NCBI RefSeq assembly: GCF_046630445.1
Contig: NC_092341.1
Location: 5,706,001-5,770,000, forward strand
DNA length: 64,000 bases
Direction of reading: 5' to 3'
Source: Rutidosis leptorrhynchoides
Lineage: Eukaryota; Streptophyta; Magnoliopsida; Asterales; Asteraceae
The translations under genes and the position numbers were made by a program. The notes under the pieces were generated by a model. The model was not told the DNA's origin and searched no databases. It saw only the letters and a program-made list of their open reading frames with translations. This document shows, piece by piece, positions 1-20,982 of this stretch; position 1 is the stretch's first letter, and every line of letters starts with the position of its first letter.

Positions 1-60
1 TTTAAAGTAAAAAAAAATGGGATTATAGCCAAAATGCCCATTCCCAACAAGTTTCTTTGC

Positions 61-121
61 CAGGTTGCCTTGCGAGTTGCCCTCGCAAGGCGCAAGCTTG
101 CGTCTTGCGAACTTGCGACCT
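61..121. repeat. CGCAAG/CTTGCG palindromic word array, copy 1
   Basis: A dense cluster of the words CGCAAG and CTTGCG, which are reverse complements of one another, lies just upstream of the transposon-protein gene. The same vocabulary recurs at 1478-1558 and inside introns of the Ulp1-like gene further along. It folds into short hairpins. Function unknown. Confidence 0.7.
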
Positions 122-377
122 TATCTGATCAGATGTTGGATTTTCAGATAAGATTTATTAGATTTTTGTCGGATAAGATTTTACCCTATTTATAGTATGA
201 CCCTGGAACTTTGATTTCACAGTCTCATAACCTTGTGCAATTCATTGATTAAAGGCACTTTAAGGTACTAATTTAAGCATTTTTCTTCACTAATTATAGT
301 ATTTATTATTATTATTTGTTTGTATGATGATTATTTTTAATTAGTTTGTTATTTACAGTTAATCTCAGTTAATATCA

Positions 378-1165
378 ATGGACAGAAGAGCTAGAGCTTC
401 ACACCGACCATCACAAGGAGAGTCATCACAACAAGTTGTTGAAAGACGACGACTATTATCCGACCGTCCCATTCTTCCTGGTATTAACGTTGTTGCTCAA
501 GGTGGTTTTTCCGCGTACTGGCGGGGAATAGATGCTGGAGCTTTTCTATATCGTCAAGTTAATGAGTACTATCCCAGACTTGTTAGGGAATTCTATGCTA
601 ACTATGTGTTTGATCCACGTAAATTGAAATGTGTTCACGTGAACATGTTTGGTTATTCCTACGATTGGACGTTGGAGGAGTTTGCTGAGATTCTGGATAT
701 TCCAGATGGAGATTTCAAGTTTTTCAGTCTTAGCAAGGATGTGAAAAAGGCCCCGAGGAGGTCAGCTACTGGAAATTCATTCTCACCTTATGGGTTTATT
801 TCGGGACTATGTAAACCTGGTTTTGACATGCCAAACAGTGGTCCTGTCATTATCAGGGAGGAAGATATTCAGGACAGTATCAACAGATGATGAATGTCAT
901 CAAGAAGAATGTCATCTTTCGAGATGATGCTGATGTGGAGCTATATGTAACTGAAGTTTTGATTTTGATGTGTTTACTCGAACAAATCCCAATTAATCTG
1001 GCATATGTGGTTGCTAATCGGATGGCAGGATTGCCTGCAGCTGGTGGGAGAGGATTGCCCTATGGCATGTTGTTGAACAACTTCTTTGCTGATGAAGACG
1101 AGTTGGTGTATCCTTCTGATAGAGAGGTGTTGAATGCTCAGATTATGTATGCTGCTCCAATTTAA
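378..1165 (+). pseudogene. 'Putative plant transposon protein' (PF20167-like), frameshifted
   Basis: Two overlapping open frames make up one domain. Frame A (378-890, 170 codons) begins with an Arg/Ser-rich tail followed by a segment (YPRLVREFYANYVFDP) typical of the plant transposon protein domain PF20167, which accompanies plant transposons and has no proven biochemical role. Frame B (887-1165, 92 codons) carries the expected helical C-terminal half with the LPYG motif. The frames overlap by four bases (ATGA) and differ by one base, so the simplest reading is a frameshifted pseudogene; programmed -1 slippage or an intron is possible. The ATG at 378 follows an acceptor-like tttacag at about 352-358, suggesting a 5' UTR intron. 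CGCAAG arrays lie on both sides, the same repeats as in the Ulp1-like gene at 14.6-21.5 kb, so both may come from one composite element. Confidence 0.6.
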
Positions 1166-1576
1166 TTAATCTTGGTTGATTATGTAATAAAGTAGGCCGT
1201 AGGGCCTTTTGTACTACTTAGTTTGTGTGTTTGCAGTATGTCATTCTGGTTAATGAAATGGTATTTTAATTTTAGCCTATCTGTTTTATTGGTCATTTTA
1301 ATTTCAGTACAAGTTCAAGGACGACGGGAGTAATTTGGTCAATAACTTTTATAAACTTACACTTAAGCAGTAGATAAATATTTGTAAACATAGATGGACA
1401 TATACATTAACAGAAGTTAAACAAATAAAAAAAACTCAAACAGCAGCAACATAAAATATTAATCATACCATACGCAAAGACGCAAATCATACCTTGCGAC
1501 TGGACGCAAGACGCAAAGTTTTTGGATCTTGCGTGCTTGCGTCTTTGCGTCTTGCGTTTGTTATTATTAGGTTATA
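1166..1576. other. 3' flank of the transposon-protein gene and pre-insertion target
   Basis: Non-coding. It begins with a possible 3' UTR (gtaataaag polyadenylation-like signal near 1183). It ends with the left half of a palindromic target site (1560-1576) and the TSD copy ttata (1572-1576) of the large LTR element. Confidence 0.5.
1478..1558. repeat. CGCAAG/CTTGCG palindromic word array, copy 2
   Basis: About ten close copies of GACGCAA, CTTGCG and their reverse complements, ending two bases before the palindrome into which the 12.7-kb LTR element inserted. Same vocabulary as the arrays at 61, 17639, 18809, 19689 and 20824. Confidence 0.8.
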
Positions 1577-5783
<4,207 letters not shown>

Positions 5784-8700
5784 GTACCTACCCGTTAAAG
5801 AAATTTCGTCCCGAAATTTGAGTGTGGTTGTCATGGTTAACAACAAGAATGTCTTCATGACGAATATGAGTTGATAAAATAGAATTTTATTACCATAGAG
5901 TAATGTGAATAATATGATTCGATTATCAAAGCGGGTGAGTGAAGTTATCACAAAAGAGTGAAATGAATAAATAAAGTTTCGTCTTAACTTTTGAAGTTTT
6001 CTTGGTTGAATTCCGGAATTTAAGGGATTTAAAGAAAATCTTCGAAATTTGAGGGATTTGGTTCTTCGGCGAATAAAGAGATTAAGATCTCTATAATTAA
6101 ATACGGTGATCTCCCTCGATTACTCTATCTGATATTTCCATTATAAATTAAACTCTTTCGTCCCATTATTCTCACCATTCCTATACTTTATTTCTTAGTT
6201 CATACATCCAAAAGATTGTGAAAATGCTTAATCCAGTTCTAATCCTTGATATTTTTCCAATTATCATTTCTGTCATCCTTCTTTTCAATCTTCCATCAGG
6301 AGAATCTGTTTACTTCTACTATTACCTTGGGGTGATACTATTCTTAATTATACCGTGTCTTTATATTGCTATCCGTATTAATATCCGCGGTTTGTAATCT
6401 CCGTGTTGTTATTGGGCTTTATATTTTCTCTTATATTTTGAAACTCTTTGCCTTTTTATTCTCCTCTCGCCCTCTAGTAAAGCAAGTAATGGTCCAGAAT
6501 TCATAAGCATGGAGTTTCGAATGAACATCATGTTCTAAACAAGAAAGAACGTATTAGCACGATTTGATTTGTCAAATTTCCAGAATCACTGAGAATAGAA
6601 CTATCAAGAATATATTTTCTTGATATGTTCAGAATTTAAGTAGAATGAGAGAGTTATGTAACATGGCACATGTTGACGTTAGGATATGTGAATCATCACG
6701 TCCCATTAGAAACTCAGCATGACTTACTGTAATATAATCACATTGATCAAGTGTCATTATATTATACTAACTCATGCATCAATTCCCAACATTACTTCAA
6801 TAACATTCATATTTTAAGCTCAAAAGTCTATAGAATATAGAAACTAACAGTTTCTATATGATGTAACACTGTTAGCACGAAGAGATAAATGACTTCAGAT
6901 AGTATTTATTATAAAAAATATATTCAGAAATATCGAGGATATTTATAATGAAAGATACGATAATATCTTTAAATATCTAAGATCAGAGGATGATAGAGAC
7001 TATTGTCCGCAAGGGTTTAGAGTAATGAGAAAAATATTCGCTAAAGACTTCAGCAGACATTGAATCATTTAGATTCTTTGAAGTCAAACTTATTCTTTGT
7101 GATTTGTCCACGGTTTCTTTCATAGTTTCGCATAATATGCTTTTCGGTACTAAATTTTCTATTGAATGTTTCCAATATAATGATACACAGGAAGTACGAG
7201 GAGGTATATAATTTCGGACGAGAATATTTATGAAAATATCCTCAGAAATATCGAAGATATTGATGATGATATTTTGGAATTTCTAAGTTCGATGGTTGAT
7301 GGAGAAAGATTTTCCTCAAGTTTTTAACATGACTTCGTAGCAAGATATTTTTTAAAGATTTCAACGGATCCAGAATTACCTGAATCCTTTGAATATAGAG
7401 TTTGGTCCTTGTATTTGTCCTTGGTCTCCTTCGTGGTTAGCTCAATCCGTTTTCCAGTTCCAACTTTTCTGAGCTTTTCCAACATTCTATTCTCTATCAT
7501 CAAACTTCCGATGATTAGAGTCGTTTACAGTTTTTGTTGCTTCATTCAACTTTTCAAAATTCAGAGTATTGGTTCGCAGACTGGGTGCTTTTCAGAATTT
7601 CAGAATGGAAGATCATTATTCAAAGAGATAAATGTTATACATATAACTGTTGATGTAGATATGATGTGAGTTTTCAAAGTACTGCTTGCCGATTCTTCTA
7701 CATTTACTGCTACCATATCTGAATCATTGGTTATCGATCTGAGGTGCTTTCAAGAGAATTGTGTTTTTAGATGATTAAACGCTAACGGTAATATGGTGGA
7801 ATATAAAAGGTTCCCCGGTAACAATAAAAGAGCATACATATAAATCAAGGTGATAATAAGGTTGTTTCGAACGAAAAGTCGAAGTTGATTTGCTGGAGCT
7901 GTGACAAAATTTGCTACTTTGAAAGGAATTACCAAGTTATTTTGGGTAATAATAACACTAAAGGAATTAGCACAACTATGTGTTAAATGTTTACTCAGTT
8001 TCTGAGAGTTTTTCAGATGCATAACTAAATGCATCAATCTTTTCTCCCGTAGATGAAGTGCGGTTGATTCATCCTATCGATCGAGGTGTTTTCAAGAATC
8101 ATGAAAGGTTTGAACGTAGATTGTAATCGTCAATATACAAATGAGGTTTAAGATGAAATCAAGTGGCAACTTGAAGAAATATTTAGTTTCATATTTATAT
8201 TCAATATTTTAATTCATTTTAATTGTCCAATATTATTAGTCCATAGTTGACAGTCCAATAATTCATATATAATTTAATATATAATATTCGAATTAATTAA
8301 TACGTATCGTGACCCGTATACATGTCTCAGACTCGATCACAACTCAAATTATATATATTATTGTAGAATCAACCTCAACCCGTATAGAGAACTCGTTCAT
8401 TACTGCATATAGAGTGTCTATGGTTATTCCAAATAATATATATAAATGCGTCGATATGATATGTCAAAACCTTGTATACATGTCCCGATATTTAAAGTGC
8501 GTAAAAATAAATAACAGAAATTTAAATGACGAATAATAAAGTGCGTAAAGTAAATAACAGAAATTAAATGACGATAAATAAAATTGCGAGAATATAAATT
8601 GCGATAAATAAACTGCGATAAATAAATTGCGATAATTAAATGGTAATACGGAATTAACAGTTAGCTAGGAACAGTTAGCGTGGATTCTTAATAGAATTTC

Positions 8701-10148
8701 ATATTGTTAATTAATCTGTTTCTAATCAATTTTTATTGTGTCCATTATTTCTTCGTTATGCCACTTGATGGATTCTGATAGATCAAAATCCAAATATGTA
8801 ATTGGATGAATATGATTATTCTGTGGTGAACGGATTTGTATATCGGTAGATGTAAGTAGGATCGTATATGACTTGTTGAAACAGATTCGAAGAACGTACA
8901 ATGTAACTTATTAATGTGAAATTTAAATAGTCTTCGGGTATTACCTACCCGTTAAAATATTTTCACCATTAACAGTTTGTACAAGAGAATTTTTAATTAC
9001 AATCTTTATGAAAACATATATACATATATATTTTCTTCAGATGTATTCATGGATTTAATGAGTTAATATGATATTAAACTCATTTGCTTTTCAGTTGGAA
9101 CTAGAATAAATAATCTCTAAAACTTTAGAGATTACATATTCGCCATGTCGAACGAAGATAAATGAGGTAAAACGATACGTAGAACGAAGATCATACTCAA
9201 AGTACATATGATGATATTGAAGCTTGGATTGTTGATGGTACTGGTGCTGTTATTGATTGTACTGTTGGTGCCGGTGATGTTGCTGAAGCTGATACATTTT
9301 GCACCATATTCTCCGAATTGATTATTCGAGCGCGAAGTTCGTTAACTTATTACTCCAGGATGATTGTTGGTAACGAGCGGATAAATAAGGTTCAGAATTA
9401 TGGATAGAATATAATCTTGTCGAGTTACCCTGGAAATGAGACTAAAAATGGTGTCTCGAACAGGTTCGTCGGTAAACACTTCAGGTTCATTGTCAAGAGG
9501 TGAATTCGGTTGGTGGAAGGGATTGCCTTCTGCTCGTTTCCATTAATTAAGTCAACTACGAACCCATCAGATTAATTGATAATGGCTGATTGGTTGATTC
9601 ATGCCGATGACGCTGTTTTCGGAGCTTAGGTGAACATCTATGTCGGAATAGCTGTCGGAATAACTATCGGAATAGCTATCGGAATCTGAGGGACTCGAAC
9701 TGGTTGCAGGATTCATTTCGTACGATCAGCTGAAGGATTTTCGATAAGAAATAGATTATAGGATGTAGATTAGTACCCTGCAATACATAATTTACATATG
9801 CATATATAATACTAAAATCCCATAAGTTACGGAGAAATCTACGGAAGTTGTCAGGCAAAGTTACAGTAACAGATACACTAAAATATGAAGTAGCAGATAC
9901 GTTAAGATATGAATTTTGTCTATACACTATTCATGCAGTCAATGCAGTAAAACGTGTCTAGACTAAGAATGATAAGTAAGTGATTCTCTAAGAATGATAA
10001 GCAGGTAATTTTTGACACAAAATGATAAGCAAAACTTTTGATATGCAGACACGATCGAAGTCCAGACTCAATAATGCATCCTAACGACTTATCAATTAGA
10101 CACACTAATGCAGACATGGTTCGCTAAGACCACCGCTCTGATACCAAC
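5784..10148 (-). other. Non-coding interior of the LARD-like element
   Basis: No retroviral protein domain can be read in either direction. At the left edge, 17 bp from the LTR, is the hairpin AAATTTCG-TCC-CGAAATTT (5801-5819), also found 18 bp from the LTR of the element at 39.7-46.8 kb. At 8505-8640 there is a short tandem array of attgcgataaataaa-type words. The right edge carries the primer-binding site. Confidence 0.8.
10135..10146 (-). promoter_or_regulatory. Primer-binding site, initiator-Met tRNA
   Basis: Minus strand reads TGGTATCAGAGC two bases inside the LTR. This is the standard plant iMet primer site; it fixes element orientation. Confidence 0.9.
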
Positions 10149-14304
<4,156 letters not shown>

Positions 14305-14309
14305 TTATA

Positions 14310-14597
14310 AACCTAATAATAACATTCACTTGACACACACACTTACCCAGACGCAGAGAAGCAAATTACGTGAAACCTAGCCAAACGCAAATACGCAAAC
14401 CTCCATCATCTTCTCTCTCGTTCGAACAGTAGATCGTAACCACCATCACCACCTGCACTACCACCAGTTCATTCATCATATTCACCACCACCACCACCAC
14501 CACCACGTACCAGCGCCTACGTCACCAACTACGTCACCATCGTCTTCGTCTGCTTCATTTTAACTACGAAAGAAATCAAGAAATCAACCTAATAACA
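14310..14597 (+). promoter_or_regulatory. 5' leader region of the Ulp1-like gene
   Basis: Just right of the LTR element, which thus sits in the gene's upstream region. A pyrimidine-rich stretch (ccatcatcttctctctcgttc region, 14402-14423) and CCACCA-rich sequence look like a 5' UTR ending at the ATG at 14598. Weak CGCAAA-type words lie at 14349-14400. The promoter itself may have been displaced 12.7 kb upstream. Confidence 0.4.
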
Positions 14598-14825
14598 ATG
14601 GCAAATCCGCAGGCTAGTTCTTCTTTCACTATATATGTTAGTTATATGGGAGTTGTATATCAATTTCATATGTTCATATATAAATGTGAAAATGTGCACA
14701 CCAACTGTTCGATGAAATGTCTCTATGATAATCATCATTATTTAACCGTATTCTTGCTTTTTTTTTAATAATGGGGTATATTATCTCTTGTTTTGTATAG
14801 TTTTTTGGTGAAACAACAATTTGTT

Positions 14826-17607
14826 TGTCACACCCCCCAAAATGGACCAGGGGTAATTGTGACCAATCATATCATAACACAGTTGTATAAACGAGAACGA
14901 CTCTATATGAGACTTTTTAAATAAAACCTTTGTTAACAAAACAGCGGAAGCAGTAATACATGTTTACATTATTATTAAAACGTAAAATAAATGTTTATGA
15001 ACTAAAATATAATATGCCATGTGGACTCCATGCAAGCATCAAATCTATCATCACAAAGTTGCAAACAGCTAGCTCAATCATCACCTGAGACAAAACATGC
15101 TTAAAGTGTCAACCAAAAAGGTTGAGTGAAATTCACAGGTTTATAAATAATATCCAAAGTTTTAGACCACAAGATTTAGTTTAAAGTTGATTGATATAGA
15201 AATATCAATCTAAAAGTGTTGCTGCATTTTGTAATATCGCTACTAAACAAGTTTACCCTATGACACCTTGTACTGTCAGTGTCGTGGAATCATTATTATG
15301 TAACCAAAGACCAACGGTCGAATGGTTAGAGACGTTACTCTCAATAGGCCTACTCACAATAATTAAGTTTGCATTTAAACGTAGCAATTGACGATATTAC
15401 GGTAGGGATTTAGCATGAATCAAAGCATGACAGCATAGTTAACAATTTAGTACTTGTGTCTAAGTGTAAAACAGTTATAAAGTAAGCATGTGTCTCACCC
15501 CAAAAGTTATAAATAGTTAAGTAAATAGTAAAAGTGGGGCAATGAAAATCACCTTAGTAGCACAAAAGAGTATTCCACGAAAGAATTGAACGGAAGGACG
15601 TGACCGAGATCTCAACCTAGAGATAGAACGTATGATCAGACATTACCTAACAGACAATAGTATATAGTACTATATTAATAGTAATGGTTCACTAAAGAAT
15701 TTCCATTTTCGGAAGGTTACTATTTATGAAAAGTTTCCACTTATAGTAATTTTCCAATTTTAGAAAGTTCGGGTTAATCTTTAGCAAGACGTTGTATAAC
15801 TTTACTCAAACTTCGTTGCTATCAAATAAGTCAGGAATGACCAGATGTAACCGAGGGCCCATGACTCTTGACCAGAATCTAAGTCATGGCATTCGAGATC
15901 CACAAGCTTACCCATAAATGGCAACCTAGACATCATTCACTTACGACCGTGAGTAGCGATGAAGTTCACATGAATTGTACATTATCTTTGATTAACCTTC
16001 ACTTTAGGTTTATATGTTATTATGTATGTTATATTATATTTATTAATGTATTAACAATTTGATTATCTTATATTATATACTATAAGTTATTATTATTTAA
16101 TTAGTATAGTTATAAAATAAGTGTTTATTAATAATGTATTGTTATTAACTTACATTATAAGCATTATACTTTATTATATGGTATACTTAGTTATTAACCG
16201 TAAGTTATAATAATAATATTAATTTAGTATATGTAATATACTTATGTTAATCGAAAATCATACTAATATATGTTAATTAGAATATTAATTCATTAAATAT
16301 TATATTTATAATTTTTATAAACTTAGTTAATTATACAATTCAGTAGGATATTTTATAAAAATAATTTTATCAAGTTTTTGTATTTATTTCCCACTTTTCT
16401 TTATATATATACTCGGTTTATATTAATCAGATTTAATTAGGTAATAAATATTAAATCGACCTAAATAAATAATTTTATATTTTTTACAGGTTCTATATTA
16501 TGTAAAAATGTTATAAAAATTATTAAATCAAATTTTATATCAAAATATTATTTATTTAATGTTTTCTAATTATTTAACCATTGTAATCGGCCTATAATTA
16601 AATAAATAGGAAAAATAATTTAAAAATAATTTTTATATTTTTTTTAAAGTATCTAGTGATGCTAATAATCATATAAAAATTTTATAAAAATATTTAATAC
16701 ATGTTTGTATTTATTTTGTATTTTCTTTATTATTTCTCTCAGTTTAGAATAATGCAAAAGTAAATTCTTTTCAAATACTAATCGTCCTATTTATTTAATT
16801 TTTATAATTTTTGCTTATTTATAAAAGTATAATAATCACAAAAAAAAATTATAATTATTTTTATTACTATTTAATATTTTATTACAAATTTTATATTGTT
16901 TTTATGTTTAAATACTACATAATTCGTATTTAATTATAAATAATATTCCATAAATTATCAAAATTATTTTTATACATCATAATACTTATAATACTAATTA
17001 TAACATGTAAAAATAATTTATATATATTAAATTCGAATTTTTAAAGAATATACAAAAAAATAAAAGCAATTCGATAAAAAATATAGAAAATACCTCAAGT
17101 ACTTTCCCAAGTTTGTGAGAGAGTTTTTCCAAAGATTTGATACAAGTTTTTATGAAATAGAAGTGGGTATTTATAGGAAAAAAATGGTTGGTGAAAAAAA
17201 AATATAAATAAAATAAAGGTGCCAATTTTGATAAAAAAAATAAAAACATGTTAAAAATGTTTTTAATAAGTTTTTGTTTCTGAAAATATTTAGTCAAAAT
17301 TCATGGGCTCATTATTTAATTTATAAAAAAAATCTCTTTTTTTATAAGCTAAAAATATATATATAATGAATAAAATAACTTATCATTTAATTAATAATTA
17401 TGTTTCATATAGTTTTAAATATAATACGCATTAATATTAATATTAACTAAAGTTATTTTATATAATTAGTGTAAACTTTAGTTAACAAAAAGTGTCGACT
17501 AAAAATAAATATTTGATCAATGTCAAATTTAATTATATATTACGTATGGATAACAACCCTATAGTCAAATTAGTCAATTCAGGTATGGAAATATGAGGGT
17601 TGTTATA
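14826..17607 (-). mobile_element. Solo LTR (2.8 kb) in intron 1 of the Ulp1-like gene
   Basis: Begins TGTCACACCCCCC and ends GGGTTGTTATA (a slightly mutated TTACA-type end), with a 5-bp duplication ttgtt at 14821-14825 and 17608-17612. No second LTR or interior exists, so this is a solo LTR left by recombination. It contains the CAACC-aaaaa-GGTTG hairpin (15110-15124) shared with the other LTRs, which suggests the minus strand is sense. The 16.0-17.5 kb part is very AT-rich and non-coding. Confidence 0.85.
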
Positions 17608-17638
17608 TTGTTGCTGGTCAAATTAACTTGACTGTCCA

Positions 17639-17745
17639 GGCGCAAGGGTCATTTTGCGTCCTTGCGTTCCGGACACAATATGGTCGCAAGACCAAATTTG
17701 CGACCTTGCGTACCTATAGTTTAGGACACAAGACCAATCTTGCGT
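17639..17745. repeat. CGCAAG array in intron 1 of the Ulp1-like gene
   Basis: Four or more CGCAAG/CTTGCG words between the solo LTR and exon 2, ending about 45 bp before the splice acceptor. Confidence 0.75.
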
Positions 17746-18808
17746 ATTTCCGTATCATATGCTGATGTTGCTATTGTTAATTTTACAGGGATGGGTTGAA
17801 GGTAAACTGACGATGAAGAATAAAATAAGTATTATAGATGATGTGAAGAAAGTAATGACCGAAAATCAAATAAAAATATTTAAAGAAACGTGTTTTGGGG
17901 TATGGTTAGATCTTGAATACATGGGAAACGATCCCGGACTTGTACATGCAATGCTCCAACGTAAAACTGTACGGCCGGAAAGAATTGATGATGATAAGTA
18001 CCCAGAGGAGCAAGATGACATATGGTTTAGATTTAAGCCTAATTTTTCTATTAGATTTGGTCGCCGTGAATTTTGTCTAGTAACGGGGTTTTTGTTTGGT
18101 ACCCGTACGGATATGGCACATTACATCCCTAAAAATTATGAAAAAGAGACGGCTCCAATTAGACAACGTTTCTTTCCGTCCATTAAAGAGAGCACAAACA
18201 TTTTGATTGGTGATATTGAAAAGAAGCTACTAAAAAGTAGTCGGGTTGGTGTTTCGGACGATGATGTGTTTCGACTAGCAATCATATTAGTTGTAGAGAG
18301 AGCTTTTATGGATAAACAATCTGCCCATGTGGTGAACAAGAAGTTCTTATATTTAGTTGAAGATTTTTCAATTGTTAATAAGTACCCATGGGGATCTCGT
18401 ATATGGGAACCGACTTACGAAGCGGTTAGTGAAGGGTTTGGTGTTCGGGAAAGCCAATTAGAGAGCGGCAAGGCGTACACTTTGGCGGGATTTATGTGGG
18501 CATTTAAGGTAACGACATGTTTGATTTCAAATACTTTTATTATTTAAAGATAATATATATATATTGATATTGTTAAAACAAATGATTTGTAGATTTGGAT
18601 CCTCGAGGCTTACCGTCGTACCATTAAATCCTTTGCTACAAAAACGGACAAGAATAGAGTACCGAGGGCTCTTTTTTGGAAGCGTACAACATCGGAGACT
18701 TTTGGAATCTCTGATTACATTAAACTCTTAGATATTCAGGTCAGTTGCATTTAATATTTGGAATTACCATTGATTGGTAATTGACTGTTGAAACAGAGAG
18801 GAAATGGC

Positions 18809-18931
18809 AAGGACGCAAGACCATTCCTGCATCCTTGCGTCTTTCTTAAGCTTGGACGCAAGGTTGTACTTGCGGCTTTGCGTACGTGCTACATTGGAGA
18901 TGCAAAGATTTGTTTGCGTCCTTGCGTCTGT
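18809..18931. repeat. CGCAAG array in intron 3 of the Ulp1-like gene
   Basis: Inverted words GGACGCAAG and CTTGCGTCC alternate over about 120 bp within a 256-bp intron. Neighbouring introns without the array are only 79-98 bp, so the array looks like added DNA. Confidence 0.8.
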
Positions 18932-19688
18932 TTGACCAGAAAAGTTCCAAGTATTTTTTGTTATCTTGTGTATAAAGTCATGTTTGATTTTGTAGGATGA
19001 TTGTCCCAAGAATAAGAAACCTCTACGTGGTCTCTTCCCCACTGATACAGAGAAGGAGTGTCAATGGTGGATTGATAGTGACGCGTTATTTCTTGGAGCT
19101 TTAGTTGAACAGGAGATCCAGCAAGAAGAAACCCCAATAATTCCAGAAACTGTAGAGCAGACACAGACACAGACACCAACACATCAAAATACCGAGGTAC
19201 AAGAATTACATCGTGTGGTAGCGTTGTTGACCGAGCGGGTAGACAAAAGTGAAAAAGAATTTAAAGAGCGGTTGGACAAAGTTGAAAATGAATTAAGTGA
19301 ATGTAAAAGGAAATTGTCGGAATACGAAGAAAACCCTTTTCCAGAGCAAGAGTATCCGGTATATTAAAATTTATTAATTATTTTTATTTTTTGCATTTGA
19401 ATATTTGTTCTCATCTGAATTTATATAATTTTTGTTTTTATTTGTTATTTTCTTAGGACGATATGTATTATGAGAAATCTTTCTCTGACAATGAGATTGT
19501 CAACCCTTCCCCGATGCAAATACGACGTGGAATAAGAGAAAGACGGCCTACGCGTGCATTAAGGTCCCCGTTTACTTCACCTGGATATAGAAAACCAATT
19601 GAGAAGGTAAATTGCTGCATTATAATATTATAATTGTGTTTTTTTTTTTTAAATCATAAATATTTGTTGTTCTTGCTTCACTGATGTG

Positions 19689-19796
19689 GACGCAAGGTTA
19701 GTCTTGCGTCCTTGCGCTTAGTGGATGCAAAGTTAGTCTTGCGTCCTTGCGCTATATGGACGCAAGGTTATTATTGCGTCCTTGCATCTGTGTTTT
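19689..19796. repeat. CGCAAG hairpin array in intron 5, about three 35-bp units
   Basis: Units start at about 19686, 19722 and 19757. The first is a perfect hairpin: GGACGCAAG, loop gttagt, CTTGCGTCC. Each unit ends with an extra CTTGCG. It fills half of a 219-bp intron. Confidence 0.85.
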
Positions 19797-20823
19797 TTAT
19801 TAACCAGATTTCCTGTTTTGCACAGTTGTCCAGACATGTCATTGAGAAAGTGGAAAACATGAATGTGGTCAACCTGGATACAGAAGAGCAATTTGTTGAT
19901 GAGCAAATGGTTGATCAGAAAGCTGTTGATGGACAACCTGATGCTATGGTAGTTGATAACATTGCACCTGGTGAAACAGAAGGACCAAAGAATGTAAGTG
20001 GTAAGGATGTGAAGGTGTGTTTTAAGAGAAAAAGGAAGGAAAAGGACTGGGCTACTGAAGAAGAAATCTGGGCCATGATCGACAGACTTATCAATGATCA
20101 AGGTTATCTTAAACCACCACCCACTGGAGCATGGAGAGATCAGAGAAAGCATGCACCCCCTGCAAAAGATCCCACGACAATTATACAGAGCAAGCAAGAG
20201 ACCCGTTGCATGTTCATCTTTCAAAGTGATCAGTTCATTTACCTTAGTACGGAGTTTTGGATTCGCTTGCTGGGGTTAGGAGAGGCAGGATATTTGGAGA
20301 ACTTAGTGAGTGATCTCCTTAATGTTTTGTTTATGACATGAATTAATTTGTGTTAATATCCTAACCTGTCTTGTTAATTTGTAGCACATTGATGGCTGGG
20401 CTACATTTCTTTTAAGATATCGTTAGAGATTTCTCCCCAGAGCAAGCCAGATGTTTAACACTCCTGAGTTTCCACATGAGGTGGTTAAAGCAAGTTCTCG
20501 ATGGACAATTATGCCATCTGGATTCCTGGCTCAGCTTGCAAACTTTAAAGAATTTTGGGGATTAAGTCAGAAGGAGAAGGAGGAGAGGTTGAAGCAAAAG
20601 GAGGAGAAGTTGAAGCAGGCCAAGGCCAAAGATCCTAATTTCAAAGATAATGAAGGAATCACTGTCTTTAGGGAACCAAATTACACGTATATAATTGCTC
20701 TTGGGGATGGTAGTGATGAAATGTATCCAGCTTGGTCTTCATGTGATCAGGAAAACATTCTAATTATCAATCTGGTGTTGTTTATAATTAGTAATCACAA
20801 CATGTTTTTTGTAAACTGGAACA

Positions 20824-20982
20824 GGCGCAAGGTAAATATTGCGACCTTACGTCTGGAAATGTACTTGGACGCAAGGTTAGACTTTCGACCTTGCATCTGG
20901 TAATGTGCTTGGACGCAAGGTATGTCTTGCGACCTTGCGTCTTCGTTCTAGTCGACGCAAGGTTCTTTTGCGTCCTTGCGTA
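20824..20982. repeat. CGCAAG hairpin array in intron 7, about four 45-bp units
   Basis: Four degenerate units of the form GGACGCAAGG-spacer-CTTGCGACCTTGCG in the intron that has lost its donor GT. Confidence 0.8.
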
